Below, piece after piece: positions 18,271 through 26,225 of a DNA stretch of 64,000 nucleotides (its first letter is position 1; each line of letters begins with the position of its first letter). Position numbers and translations under genes: made by a program. The stretch is from JABDMH01 sp965223025 (GTDB lineage: Bacteria; Bacteroidota; Bacteroidia; Chitinophagales; Saprospiraceae). Location of the stretch: contig CBDCVP010000023.1 of NCBI GenBank assembly GCA_965223025.1, forward strand, positions 1,302,001 to 1,366,000, read 5' to 3'. The notes under the pieces are model-generated. The model was not told the DNA's origin, did not search any database, and saw nothing but the letters and a program-made list of their open reading frames with translations.

Positions 18271-19509
18271 ATGCGATTCGAGTCTTACCCCTTAGCACAC
18301 CAATTGATCGAGAATATCCGCCACCTGGGTTGGACAAGACCCACCGACATCCAGTACCGAGCCATTCCATCCATCTTAGGCGGGGAAGATTTGCTGGCGA
18401 TTGCTCAGACAGGCACAGGTAAAACAGCTGCATTTTCGATTCCGGTGCTACAACTTTTGCTCGAATTAAAAGGTCACAGTCGTTACCAGCAAGCCACTAG
18501 GTGTATAGTGATGGTGCCTACACATGAGCTGGCTTTGCAGATTGCAGAGGTGTTTAGATCCCTTTGTGTAAAGATCAACATCCGTATAGTCGCTGTTTAT
18601 GGAGGAGTAGATCAGAGACCTCAGATAGAATCTCTGCAAAAAGGAGCAGAGATCGTCATAGCAACACCCGGTCGTCTGTTTGACCTTCGCAGCCAGGGAC
18701 ATCTTGTGCTGGATCATGTCAAGTTCTTGATTTTGGACGAGGCTGATCAAATGTTGGATCTTGGGTTTATCCAGGATATCAGGGATCTGGTGCGCTATCT
18801 ACCAGGTAAGAGGCAGACTCTGTTCTTCTCAGCCACGATCGACCGGGAGATTAAAAAGTTGGCTTACTCCTTGGTGCGCAACCCCATCCGTATCCAAATC
18901 TCTCCAAAAAATCCGGTATCAAAAAACATACATCATTCCGTGGCATTTGTGCAGATGGATGATAAGCGATTTCTGCTAGAGAGGTTGATCAAGGAGCATC
19001 TTGACGAGAAAGTACTCGTGTTTGTACGGACCAGAGTACGTGCTGAGCGAGTTCAGAAAGCCATGTCTCGCGTGGAGATTGACAGTAGTTTTTTGCACGG
19101 TGCCGTTGCACAGAGTCAACGATCCGCCACACTAAAATCGTTCAGAGATGGATCGGTCAAAGTGCTTATTGCTACAGATGTCAGCGCCAGGGGTATCCAT
19201 ATTCCGGATGTGCATTATGTGATCAATTACGACCTGCCCGAGCAAGCCGAAAATTATGTACATCGCATAGGTCGTACTGGACGAGGCAACAAGAAAGGAT
19301 ATGCCATCTCCTTTTGTAGCGATGATGAGAGAAAATTATTATATGAGATTGAGTCCCTTGTGCAGCGCTCGATTGAGATCTTTGAAATCAGCCCAAGCGA
19401 GATGGACAATACACGGGACTTTTCGAAAGATTTCAAATATGACCTCAAAGGTCTGCTCAAGGAGGTTGAACAAACCGAAAAAAAGATGAAGGGTAGATGG
19501 AAGGGCTGA
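18271..19509 (+). CDS. DEAD-box RNA helicase (RhlE-like)
   Basis: A 412-residue ATP-dependent RNA helicase. Motifs in order: Q-motif region at the N-terminus (TDIQYRAIP), motif I AQTGTGKT at 45-52, motif Ia VPTHELALQ, GG and TPGR, motif II DEAD at 156-159, motif III SAT at 187-189, motif V ATDVSARGIHI and motif VI HRIGRTGRG. The C-terminus is short and charged with a lysine-rich end, as in RhlE-type helicases, and has no RNA-binding DbpA domain. Likely in cold adaptation, ribosome assembly or RNA decay. It is a single-gene unit converging on the DinB gene. Confidence 0.95.
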   Translation: MRFESYPLAHQLIENIRHLGWTRPTDIQYRAIPSILGGEDLLAIAQTGTGKTAAFSIPVLQLLLELKGHSRYQQATRCIVMVPTHELALQIAEVFRSLCVKINIRIVAVYGGVDQRPQIESLQKGAEIVIATPGRLFDLRSQGHLVLDHVKFLILDEADQMLDLGFIQDIRDLVRYLPGKRQTLFFSATIDREIKKLAYSLVRNPIRIQISPKNPVSKNIHHSVAFVQMDDKRFLLERLIKEHLDEKVLVFVRTRVRAERVQKAMSRVEIDSSFLHGAVAQSQRSATLKSFRDGSVKVLIATDVSARGIHIPDVHYVINYDLPEQAENYVHRIGRTGRGNKKGYAISFCSDDERKLLYEIESLVQRSIEIFEISPSEMDNTRDFSKDFKYDLKGLLKEVEQTEKKMKGRWKG

Positions 19510-19530
19510 AAGGTGCCGAACTGTGATCAG

Positions 19531-20130
19531 TCAGTCACGCACAGTACCAGAAAGAAGGCTCACTTTCGCATTCCAGGGATTACCCGAGGTGCGGCGGTGT
19601 GAGACCACTTGGCCCACATGCCAGAGTGCATCCGCAATGGGACCATTGATGAGATTCCAAAAAGGAAATTCGTTCCTTCTATCTCCTCGTTTGAAGACAA
19701 TCTTGTATTGAGTCAGATCGGGGCCATTCTTCTTAAGTATTTCACTGGCTTCCTGTAGGTTTAAGAGTGTTTCCCGGCGCATGGCGGCAAATGTTGAATC
19801 ATTGGAATTGTTCGATGACGTTCTCGACATCCTTCGGATGGTTTGAGCAATCATGTTTGACAATCCCAAGATATGTTCTAGCGTTTCTTGGCAGCTGCGG
19901 GCTCCAGCAGTGGGACGGTGGGCCAGGTCTTGCGAACGAAGTCCTTCGGTGGCCCAGTAATATCTAAATCCTAGGCCATCCACCATTCTTGCAGCCACCA
20001 GGTTTGCTGAATAATCATCGGGATATTCGTCGATCTCTCGAAAAGGTAGTCCGTCCATGGTTTCTAAGGTTTGCTGTGCTATTAATGGCAAGCTGATGGC
20101 TAAGCTCACAATAAGATGGATAGCTTTCAT
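19531..20130 (-). CDS. DinB-superfamily protein, exported
   Basis: A 199-residue four-helix-bundle protein of the DinB/YfiT type. The ATG at 20130 gives a clear signal peptide (MKAIHLIVSLAISLPLIAQQ), better than longer in-frame starts that overlap the neighbouring gene. Candidate metal-binding histidines lie in LEHILGLSNM and LWHVGQVVSH, the usual helix positions. Exported DinB proteins are common in Bacteroidota; some DinB relatives are thiol-dependent transferases, but no substrate is suggested here. It is separated from the deacetylase gene upstream by 71 bp on the same strand. Confidence 0.72.
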   Translation of the reverse strand: MKAIHLIVSLAISLPLIAQQTLETMDGLPFREIDEYPDDYSANLVAARMVDGLGFRYYWATEGLRSQDLAHRPTAGARSCQETLEHILGLSNMIAQTIRRMSRTSSNNSNDSTFAAMRRETLLNLQEASEILKKNGPDLTQYKIVFKRGDRRNEFPFWNLINGPIADALWHVGQVVSHRRTSGNPWNAKVSLLSGTVRD

Positions 20131-20201
20131 TTTTTGACATTTTTCGAGTTGAAGGTATGGTAAAAAATGGGATATTGAAATGATGCGGGGCCTACCGCAG
20201 G

Positions 20202-21164
20202 TCATAGCTTCCAATAAGGCGACAATAGTCCTAGTCCCTGGTGCAAAGTATGCTCGTAAACTTCCCAGGTGCTCCTATTTGAGGTGGTAGCAGCCTCCTC
20301 ATATGGCAGATCTTCGCTATTGATACCCGCCAGAAAGCAGTAAACACATTTGGGTAGGACCTCCGTGTTGTATCCCCCTTCAAGGACGGCAAATGCAGGG
20401 AGACTGAAGCTTGCTATCAGTTTACCCACCTGATAAAAACTTCCATAACTAAGTCCCAATTGCAATAAAGGATCAAGCAAATGACCATCAAAGCCTGCCG
20501 AGATCGCAATGAGATCGGGTGCAAATTGCTCCACTACGGGAAGATAGGCATGCAGCGCATGCATGAAAATATCATCCCCACTTCCGGGAGGGAGGGGTAT
20601 ATTGATGGTATAGCCTCTGCCCTTGCCCTCACCCATTTCATGACACTGACCGGTGCCGGGGAAAGCCGGATATTGATGCAAAGAGAAAAATAGCACTTCA
20701 CTGGTGTGGTAAAAGATATGTGAAGTGCCATCACCCAGGTGCCCATCAAAATCTATGATCATCACTTTCTTGCCATTCTTCCTGGCATTTTCCACCGCAA
20801 TGGCGATGTTGTTGAAAAGACAAAAGCCGCTGGCACGATTGGGGTAGGCGTGATGTCCTGGAGGTCTGGCCAGGGCAAAATCTTGTCTTTCTGCTGCCAG
20901 CATGCTCGCACTCACCCCTAGCAGTGCCGCCTGGTAACTACCTGGACCCACGATGGTGTCTTGGTCGAGTCTTGAGTTGTGGACCTTTCCCGTCTCCCTT
21001 ACTTTCTGGACATAATCCTTCTGGTGAACGGTCATCACGAATGACAGAACCTCATCACTGAGATCTTCGTATGCTACCTTTGGAAAAGCATCCAATCTGG
21101 ATCTATTCTCCGGATGAGCACCGGTATCATGCTGTAGAAATGCAGGATGACTAAAAAGTTTCAT
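20202..21164 (-). CDS. Histone deacetylase-like amidohydrolase
   Basis: A 320-residue zinc-dependent deacetylase of the arginase/deacetylase fold (class II HDAC or acetylpolyamine amidohydrolase branch). Start at 21164 (MKLFSHPAFLQHDTGAHPENR) matches the family N-terminus. Catalytic residues seen: His104-His105 in ARPPGHHAYP and the zinc triad region IIDFDGHLGDGT with Asp138, Asp140 and His142; a further Asp lies in AISAGFDGHLLDPL. The usual HH of the DxDxHHG motif is HL here, a difference found in some bacterial members. Substrate is likely an acetylated polyamine or other small amide rather than histones. A possible minus-strand small ORF and terminator-like hairpin sit directly upstream. 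Confidence 0.9.
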   Translation of the reverse strand: MKLFSHPAFLQHDTGAHPENRSRLDAFPKVAYEDLSDEVLSFVMTVHQKDYVQKVRETGKVHNSRLDQDTIVGPGSYQAALLGVSASMLAAERQDFALARPPGHHAYPNRASGFCLFNNIAIAVENARKNGKKVMIIDFDGHLGDGTSHIFYHTSEVLFFSLHQYPAFPGTGQCHEMGEGKGRGYTINIPLPPGSGDDIFMHALHAYLPVVEQFAPDLIAISAGFDGHLLDPLLQLGLSYGSFYQVGKLIASFSLPAFAVLEGGYNTEVLPKCVYCFLAGINSEDLPYEEAATTSNRSTWEVYEHTLHQGLGLLSPYWKL

Positions 21165-21189
21165 GATGGGATAGCATTCTCCTTTGTTA

Positions 21190-21351
21190 TTACCTGAAAG
21201 GTATAAAAAAGTCATGGCTGAACACGCCAACCATGACAGTGGAACGGGTCTTGAGCAGACTCGTTATGGTGATCACCCCATTTTCTCGTGAGAATAGATC
21301 ATCATTCATTTGATTGAAATAATCGTACCAATTTAGTGGAGTAGGGATCAT
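21190..21351 (-). CDS. Candidate small ORF (53 residues), doubtful
   Basis: Reading the minus strand from ATG at 21351 to TAA at 21190-21192 gives a 53-codon frame (starts MIPTPLNWYDYF, ends HDFFIPFR). Its composition, with Trp, Tyr, Phe and balanced charge, is more protein-like than most random frames of this size. It ends 25 bp upstream of the deacetylase start, on the same strand. There is no recognisable family and no strong ribosome site. The 3' half overlaps a terminator-like hairpin, so either this or the hairpin reading may be chance. Confidence 0.25.
   Translation of the reverse strand: MIPTPLNWYDYFNQMNDDLFSRENGVITITSLLKTRSTVMVGVFSHDFFIPFR
21205..21237 (-). terminator. Terminator-like hairpin on the minus strand
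   Basis: A 7-bp perfect stem (GTCATGG 21211-21217 with CCATGAC 21231-21237, 13-base loop) is followed on the minus strand by six U residues (21205-21210). That is the form of an intrinsic terminator for a transcript coming from the 21.3-21.9 kb region, upstream of the deacetylase gene. It could equally be an attenuator in the deacetylase leader. Not proven. Confidence 0.35.
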
Positions 21352-21369
21352 GTGTTTTCAACGGACCGA

Positions 21370-21429
21370 TCAGAAGTTGATCTCGTGGCTAGCTTCAGTC
21401 ATGGTTTTACTGACCCATGCAACTTCTGA
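21370..21429. repeat. Long-range inverted repeat, 10-bp stem
   Basis: TCAGAAGTTG at 21370-21379 pairs perfectly with CAACTTCTGA at 21420-21429. The 40-base loop contains further short complementary pieces (CATGG/CCATG and CAGT/ACTG). This sits in the 780-bp gap with no long gene and might be part of a structured RNA or leader. Chance cannot be excluded. Confidence 0.35.
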
Positions 21430-21675
21430 GCAGCTCGTGTGTTGATGTCTGAGGAGGGCAGTTTCAGTCTAAAACTAAAGTCCGGATTTTCCATTTTGAT
21501 TACCTATGCTAAAGGAGCTGGAGTATCCTTATGACGGAAAATAACTGAGAGATTTTCTTTGCAGTTGGGAATGGTGATGGATTTCTTGATAAGAAGCTGA
21601 TTTCTTATGCCCGGTGACCTCGAAAAACCTGACTGGTTCCTCTGTTTTTTCTGATAAATCATCGCGCTGATTTCA

Positions 21676-21701
21676 ACTCATGAGACTTGATTCTCATGAG
21701 T
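21676..21701. repeat. Perfect 10-bp inverted repeat, 6-base loop
   Basis: ACTCATGAGA (21676-21685), loop CTTGAT, then TCTCATGAGT (21692-21701). Each arm itself contains the 8-bp palindrome CTCATGAG, so the element can be read as two operator half-units or one hairpin. It lies about 240 bp upstream of the membrane-protein gene at 21944, with an AT-rich stretch between. Confidence 0.4.
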
Positions 21702-21943
21702 ATGACCCATATCTGAAGGAAAAAATACATACTAATTACATATTGTTTTAGGAGTTTTCGGACCGTCAATTACCTTGAAAAATAGCATAGATGAGCTGGA
21801 TCTCAGAAGACGAAAAATGGGAGCATTTTACTTAAATAATATGTATATTAGTTGGATGATAATAGGGGAGTTTTGAATTAGAATTAGTTTCTAATTTCCT
21901 TGCCATAAAATACGAAATATTCCTTGGTTTAAAAATAATTAAA

Positions 21944-22564
21944 ATGTCTACTGAAATATTGATCTTAATAATTGGTGCTTTTTTTATCCTGCTCGCGATA
22001 GGCGGTGCATCACTTAGATTACTGAAAACCAACCTGAGGATTCTGCTGGGAATAATCGGTGTATTATTGATTATTTATGTTGGGTACTCATATGAAGCGG
22101 TTACATTACCCAGTAAGATTGAAAAGGCTGAGCTAGGGAATGTCAAACAAGTGAATCTGCCCATTGAACAGGTGCAGGTCCTGTCACCGGTAGCAGGAGA
22201 TTCAGTAAAATGTAGAATTTTGACCATGGGTGTCTATCCAAATTCTCATCAGAAAGATATTTGGGTAGTGTTAAAGCCGACTGACAATAGGTATTATCCC
22301 CAATCTGACCATACTAATACTTCCTATAAGAGAAACGGAGAATGGCAAGTCATCACCAGATTTGGAGGTGATAAAGGAGAGGCCTATGAAATTGTTGTTT
22401 ATGAGACAGATGCGTCTGCTTCGCAGTTTTTTAGTTCCACCATTGAACGTTGGAAAGAAGCGGAAACCTATCCTGGTCTTGAACTGAGTGAGATTCCCGA
22501 GAGTGCACTTGAAGTTGATCGATTGGTTGTGTCATTGAAGGATAACTGCAGGGGTGTTCACTGA
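21944..22564 (+). CDS. Hypothetical membrane-anchored protein
   Basis: Not recognised. The 206-residue product has two closely spaced N-terminal transmembrane helices (ILILIIGAFFILLAIGG and ILLGIIGVLLIIYVGYSY) and then a soluble domain of about 150 residues with strands and turns such as VQVLSPVAGDSVKCRILTMG and DIWVVLKPTDNRYYP. That tail looks like a beta-rich domain facing the outside or periplasm. The gene and its 5' region are visibly more AT-rich than the neighbours, a possible sign of transfer. It stands alone after a long gap. Confidence 0.65.
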   Translation: MSTEILILIIGAFFILLAIGGASLRLLKTNLRILLGIIGVLLIIYVGYSYEAVTLPSKIEKAELGNVKQVNLPIEQVQVLSPVAGDSVKCRILTMGVYPNSHQKDIWVVLKPTDNRYYPQSDHTNTSYKRNGEWQVITRFGGDKGEAYEIVVYETDASASQFFSSTIERWKEAETYPGLELSEIPESALEVDRLVVSLKDNCRGVH

Positions 22565-22856
22565 TCCATAAAAGCCATCAACTTTAAGTTCAAGGAAACA
22601 AAGACTTCGCTTCAACAACCTTCAAAAAAGCGCGTACAGTTGGTAAGAATGACATCTCATCTTTTGTGATCTGCCGATGCACAGAAACTCTTAGGAGACA
22701 CAGCCAAACACTCAAACATGGTCTTCCATATTCCCTCGATAAATTATCCATTCATTATCCTCCATTGGAGAAAATGAACGGTGCCATCAGGACTAGCGAC
22801 ATTTTTTCCAAGTGTATCGAAGATGCTCCTTCTTTATCAGGACTATCGTACACCGG
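22565..22856. other. Intergenic gap with no supported feature
   Basis: About 290 bp between the hypothetical membrane protein and the convergent sugar symporter gene. A 64-codon frame here (22666-22860) has no family resemblance and runs into the end of the symporter gene. No terminator with a T-run was seen. Confidence 0.4.
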
Positions 22857-24287
22857 TTAAAGCTTTCCTCGTCTTGCTTCTAATTCTGCCTTGATCTCCA
22901 TGGCCTTTTCTTCGGTCAGTGTGTATTTCCACATCACCCAGATAGCCAGAGCAGCGGTAATGGCAGGAATAAAAATATCAGCAAGCCGCAATCTGAGTAA
23001 CGTGTCTGCAGCTTGCTGGGCAAGATTCTGGTCAAATCCTACGACTTTGAGGACCAATCCCCCCATCACTAATGCAAGGGCCTGACCCAACTTGACCATC
23101 CACCAATAAATGGCACCAAAAGTTCCTTCCTTTCTCGGCATGCCATTTTCCAGTTCATCTAAATCGCAAACGTCGGCTGTCATACTCATCATGAGGGTAA
23201 ATAGTCCTCCAATGCCAAATGCCATCAGTGGAATTGGCATAAAGATCATCCAAGGATTGTCAGGATTAAATGCCCACCATTTGAGCCCATAGCCAACTAT
23301 TGAGATAGCTGTAGAAATAATAAATGCTTTTCTCTTTCCCATTTTATTGGCCATCCAAGTGATGATCGGTATGGTAAGAAATGCCGTTGCCATGGCACTT
23401 ACGGTCGAAAACCAAGCTGGCCAGTTTCCGGTTGCACCATAGTCTCCATTGAACATATAGAACACAATAATGAAATAGCTAAAGGACGCTACCAGTTGAA
23501 ATCCATTGAAGACCAAAAATGTTGCACCGCACAATTGCATGAATGATTTGTTTTTACTCACCTGCACAATACCGTTGAAAAGATCTTTTAGATTGGAGAA
23601 CAGTGTCCCAAAAGATATCTCTTTACGATTCTCTATTTGGGTGGAGTCAATGCCTCTACAAAAGATTGCTGGTAGAATCCCTAATAAAATACAGATGCCT
23701 CCCACAAGGATCGACAGCCTTCTAACACCAATGGCTTGAGTTTCGAATAGATTAGGATCGGCGATAAGTACCCAAAACCAAGGGACAATCATCCAGGCAA
23801 TCTGTCCTACAATCTGAGAGAAAGCCATCAGGCGTGTACGTTCGTTATAATCAGATGTCATTTCGTATCCCAGGCCAATCAGCGGTGTCGAAAAAATGGT
23901 ATTTCCGATCAAGTACACTAATGACAAGATGAGAAAGTACCAGAAATTGTACATCTGCGAATTCTCTGGATTGAGTTGCCATAAGACGGCAAACAAAACT
24001 CCACTCAAAATGGCTCCAACAAATATAAATGGTCTTCTCCGACCCCATCTTGAGTTGGTATTGTCAGATATGAAACCCATAATTGGGTCAGTGATGGCAT
24101 CGAATAGCCTCGGCAGTCCCCCCAATAAGCCAGCCAAAAAGGGATCCATCCCAAAAGCAGTGAGTAAAAAGAACATGAAAATGCCCAAGGCACCTGGAAG
24201 TAAGTTATTGACTAGGTGACCTGCACCAAATGCGGCTTTCTGAATAATGGGGACTCTGTCTTTGGCGGCCGTTTTGTTTCGAGACAT
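22857..24287 (-). CDS. GPH-family sugar:cation symporter (MFS)
   Basis: An inner-membrane glycoside-pentoside-hexuronide symporter, 476 residues, about 12 helices. Hallmarks: LPRLFDAITDPIMGFISDNT near the second helix, immediately followed by the cytoplasmic loop RWGRRRPFIFVGA, and a mid-protein loop with basic residues (KNKSFMQ). It is the last gene of the glucan locus, ten bases after the GH30 gene. From context it likely brings short beta-glucan oligosaccharides or glucose into the cytoplasm, where the beta-glucan phosphorylase works. Confidence 0.92.
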   Translation of the reverse strand: MSRNKTAAKDRVPIIQKAAFGAGHLVNNLLPGALGIFMFFLLTAFGMDPFLAGLLGGLPRLFDAITDPIMGFISDNTNSRWGRRRPFIFVGAILSGVLFAVLWQLNPENSQMYNFWYFLILSLVYLIGNTIFSTPLIGLGYEMTSDYNERTRLMAFSQIVGQIAWMIVPWFWVLIADPNLFETQAIGVRRLSILVGGICILLGILPAIFCRGIDSTQIENRKEISFGTLFSNLKDLFNGIVQVSKNKSFMQLCGATFLVFNGFQLVASFSYFIIVFYMFNGDYGATGNWPAWFSTVSAMATAFLTIPIITWMANKMGKRKAFIISTAISIVGYGLKWWAFNPDNPWMIFMPIPLMAFGIGGLFTLMMSMTADVCDLDELENGMPRKEGTFGAIYWWMVKLGQALALVMGGLVLKVVGFDQNLAQQAADTLLRLRLADIFIPAITAALAIWVMWKYTLTEEKAMEIKAELEARRGKL

Positions 24288-24297
24288 AATATTTTTT

Positions 24298-25824
24298 TTA
24301 CTGTGATTTCATTGGTGGATTTGCAGTTATATTGTTCTGTTGAATACAAACTGTCTGTATGGCCTGAGCATTAATGGTTATTTGTACTGATTTTCCATCT
24401 AGGGAAAGTTCAAGATTCTTGACTTCAGAGCCTTGATTTAGAATGACAACCACCAGGGTACCATCTGGATTTTGAGCAGCGGTCACCAAAACATCTGTAG
24501 CGGAGAGCTCATATCCGATTCGCACCGCTCCGGGCCTAATAAATCTACTGAAATGAGATAAGGTATAGTAAAGCGGAGTAAAATATACCTCGTCTTGCTT
24601 TGCATCAACGATCACAGGAGCCACGCACCAATTTTCAAACCAATTTGGCCCTCCCTGGCGGTCCAAAACCATATTCCAATCCACCCAACCATCCACCCAA
24701 TTGTTTAGACAACCGATGATGTCTCGAGCATATCTGTACACGGGCACATATTTTGGGTGCAAGTGCTTCTCTTCTTCTGTAGCCCAATCCCAACCCCAAT
24801 CTGTCGCTTCCTTAGACCAATACCAAGCATCGTCTTGCCACACAGGCACTTCAGCGTCCACACAGGCCTCCGTTTGGATGAGGTGTTTGTTTGGGGCAGC
24901 TTCGTGTGCAAATTGAAGTGACTCCGCAAACCAATCAAAGGTGCTAGCATACCAATGTATGGCAGTACCATCAAAATACCTTGACGATGCTTCATCTTTA
25001 TACATGGAGTTAACCCACTCTGTCAGCTCTTTACCGCGGTTTTGGTCATAACCGAGAATTTTTACATCATGATCCATGGCTTCAAGTGTAGGACCAAGAT
25101 GGTCTTTCACGAAATCAGTCATCTCGTCAGGTGTATAGTGCATGCTCTCCCAATTATTGTTGTTGCCCAATGGCTCATTTTCTACAGTCACTCCCCAGAT
25201 ATCAATCCCTTCGGCTTTATATGCTTCGATGTACTTCGAGAAGAACAATGCCCAGGTTTCGTAATACTCCGGCAGTAGTTTTCCTCCGCGCCAGTCCTTG
25301 TTATCCTTCATCCAAGGAGGCGCTGTCCATGGTGAGCTGATGATCTTAAAACCCTCCTTTGAAACTGCCATAGCATCCTTTATCATTGGGATAATATCTT
25401 CACGGTCCTCCTCTAGTGAAAAACTTTTCAGTTCCTTATCCCCATCTACAGGAGTGTATGAATAATTGCTTAGAGAGAAATCACAAGAATTCATATGTGT
25501 ACGGGTCAATGAGTACCTTGCTCCACTTTCCCCAAAATAAGCCTCTAATATTTCCTTTCGATTTTCCACGCTCAATTGGTTTAGTAGATAAGCCGACGAC
25601 TCGGTGAAGGATCCACCGAATCCTGTGATGGTTTGGAACTTTTCTGTTGGCACCAATTTGATCAAAGCGGGTTTGTCATCGGAAGAAAAATCAGTTAACT
25701 TTTCGAGTTTATGCCCCTGCGCAGACGTTTCATAAACTTCTACATTTAGCTGATTGCTATTTGTACAGGCATTAATCATTATGATAACAATTATGGCCGA
25801 GCAAGAAATTAGGAGTGTTTTCAT
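24298..25824 (-). CDS. GH30 glycoside hydrolase lipoprotein
   Basis: A 508-residue retaining beta-glycosidase of family GH30 (glucosylceramidase/endo-beta-1,6-glucanase type). The lipoprotein signal ends at Cys20 (IMINAC); the next residues TNSNQLN lack the acidic surface-export signature, so it probably faces the periplasm. Catalytic residues: acid/base Glu217 in TVENEPLG and nucleophile Glu318 in LIQTEACVD. Other GH30 motifs are TGFGGSFTESSAYLL and SPWTAPPWMKDN. In beta-glucan loci GH30 members trim beta-1,6 branches or beta-1,3 ends. It is followed ten bases later by the symporter gene. A 401-bp gap upstream suggests its own promoter. Confidence 0.94.
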   Translation of the reverse strand: MKTLLISCSAIIVIIMINACTNSNQLNVEVYETSAQGHKLEKLTDFSSDDKPALIKLVPTEKFQTITGFGGSFTESSAYLLNQLSVENRKEILEAYFGESGARYSLTRTHMNSCDFSLSNYSYTPVDGDKELKSFSLEEDREDIIPMIKDAMAVSKEGFKIISSPWTAPPWMKDNKDWRGGKLLPEYYETWALFFSKYIEAYKAEGIDIWGVTVENEPLGNNNNWESMHYTPDEMTDFVKDHLGPTLEAMDHDVKILGYDQNRGKELTEWVNSMYKDEASSRYFDGTAIHWYASTFDWFAESLQFAHEAAPNKHLIQTEACVDAEVPVWQDDAWYWSKEATDWGWDWATEEEKHLHPKYVPVYRYARDIIGCLNNWVDGWVDWNMVLDRQGGPNWFENWCVAPVIVDAKQDEVYFTPLYYTLSHFSRFIRPGAVRIGYELSATDVLVTAAQNPDGTLVVVILNQGSEVKNLELSLDGKSVQITINAQAIQTVCIQQNNITANPPMKSQ

Positions 25825-26225
25825 TTTATTTTATTCACACTAGAATGGATGATTATAAATCAATTTCCCCCAGATTACTCAGGTGGTCAAAATCTGTTAC
25901 TTTTTGCAATTGGTGTCGACACTTCTTCAAGTAAGGGGCTTTTTGTTTCTATTATAGAATTTTACGATCGTCTGTCTCATTGATGTCCTACCATGCAGGA
26001 TCGTCACAACCTCTTTCAACTAATCAATGCTCGAATTGATTTATCGGCTTTTCTGGCGATATCTACCCTGGCAAATCACGAGATACTCAGGCTCTCTTAA
26101 AATATCCTTGGCTGCAATGTCATCCATTCTTTCATATGTATGTTTTTTTGCCTGCTGGCAGGAAGAATATCTTGGACTCAAATCAGTAGGATCACTACAC
26201 TTTTGCGAACTGAAACGAAGACGGT
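25825..26225. promoter_or_regulatory. Intergenic region with perfect 10-bp palindrome
   Basis: This 401-bp gap separates GH30 from the phosphorylase gene upstream. A perfect palindrome GTGTCGACAC sits at 25913-25922, about 90 bp upstream of the GH30 start on the minus strand, where an operator would be. A short direct repeat GATCGTC also occurs twice. No clear promoter box or terminator was found; a short ORF at 26041-26238 is not convincing. Confidence 0.3.

Noticed and set aside
22666..22860. A 64-codon plus-strand frame after the hypothetical membrane protein
   Set aside because: No family, runs into the end of the symporter gene, and composition looks random.
26151..26162. A CCTGC/GCAGG hairpin next to a T-run
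   Set aside because: The T-run (26143-26149) is on the wrong side for the minus-strand transcript and the loop is only two bases.
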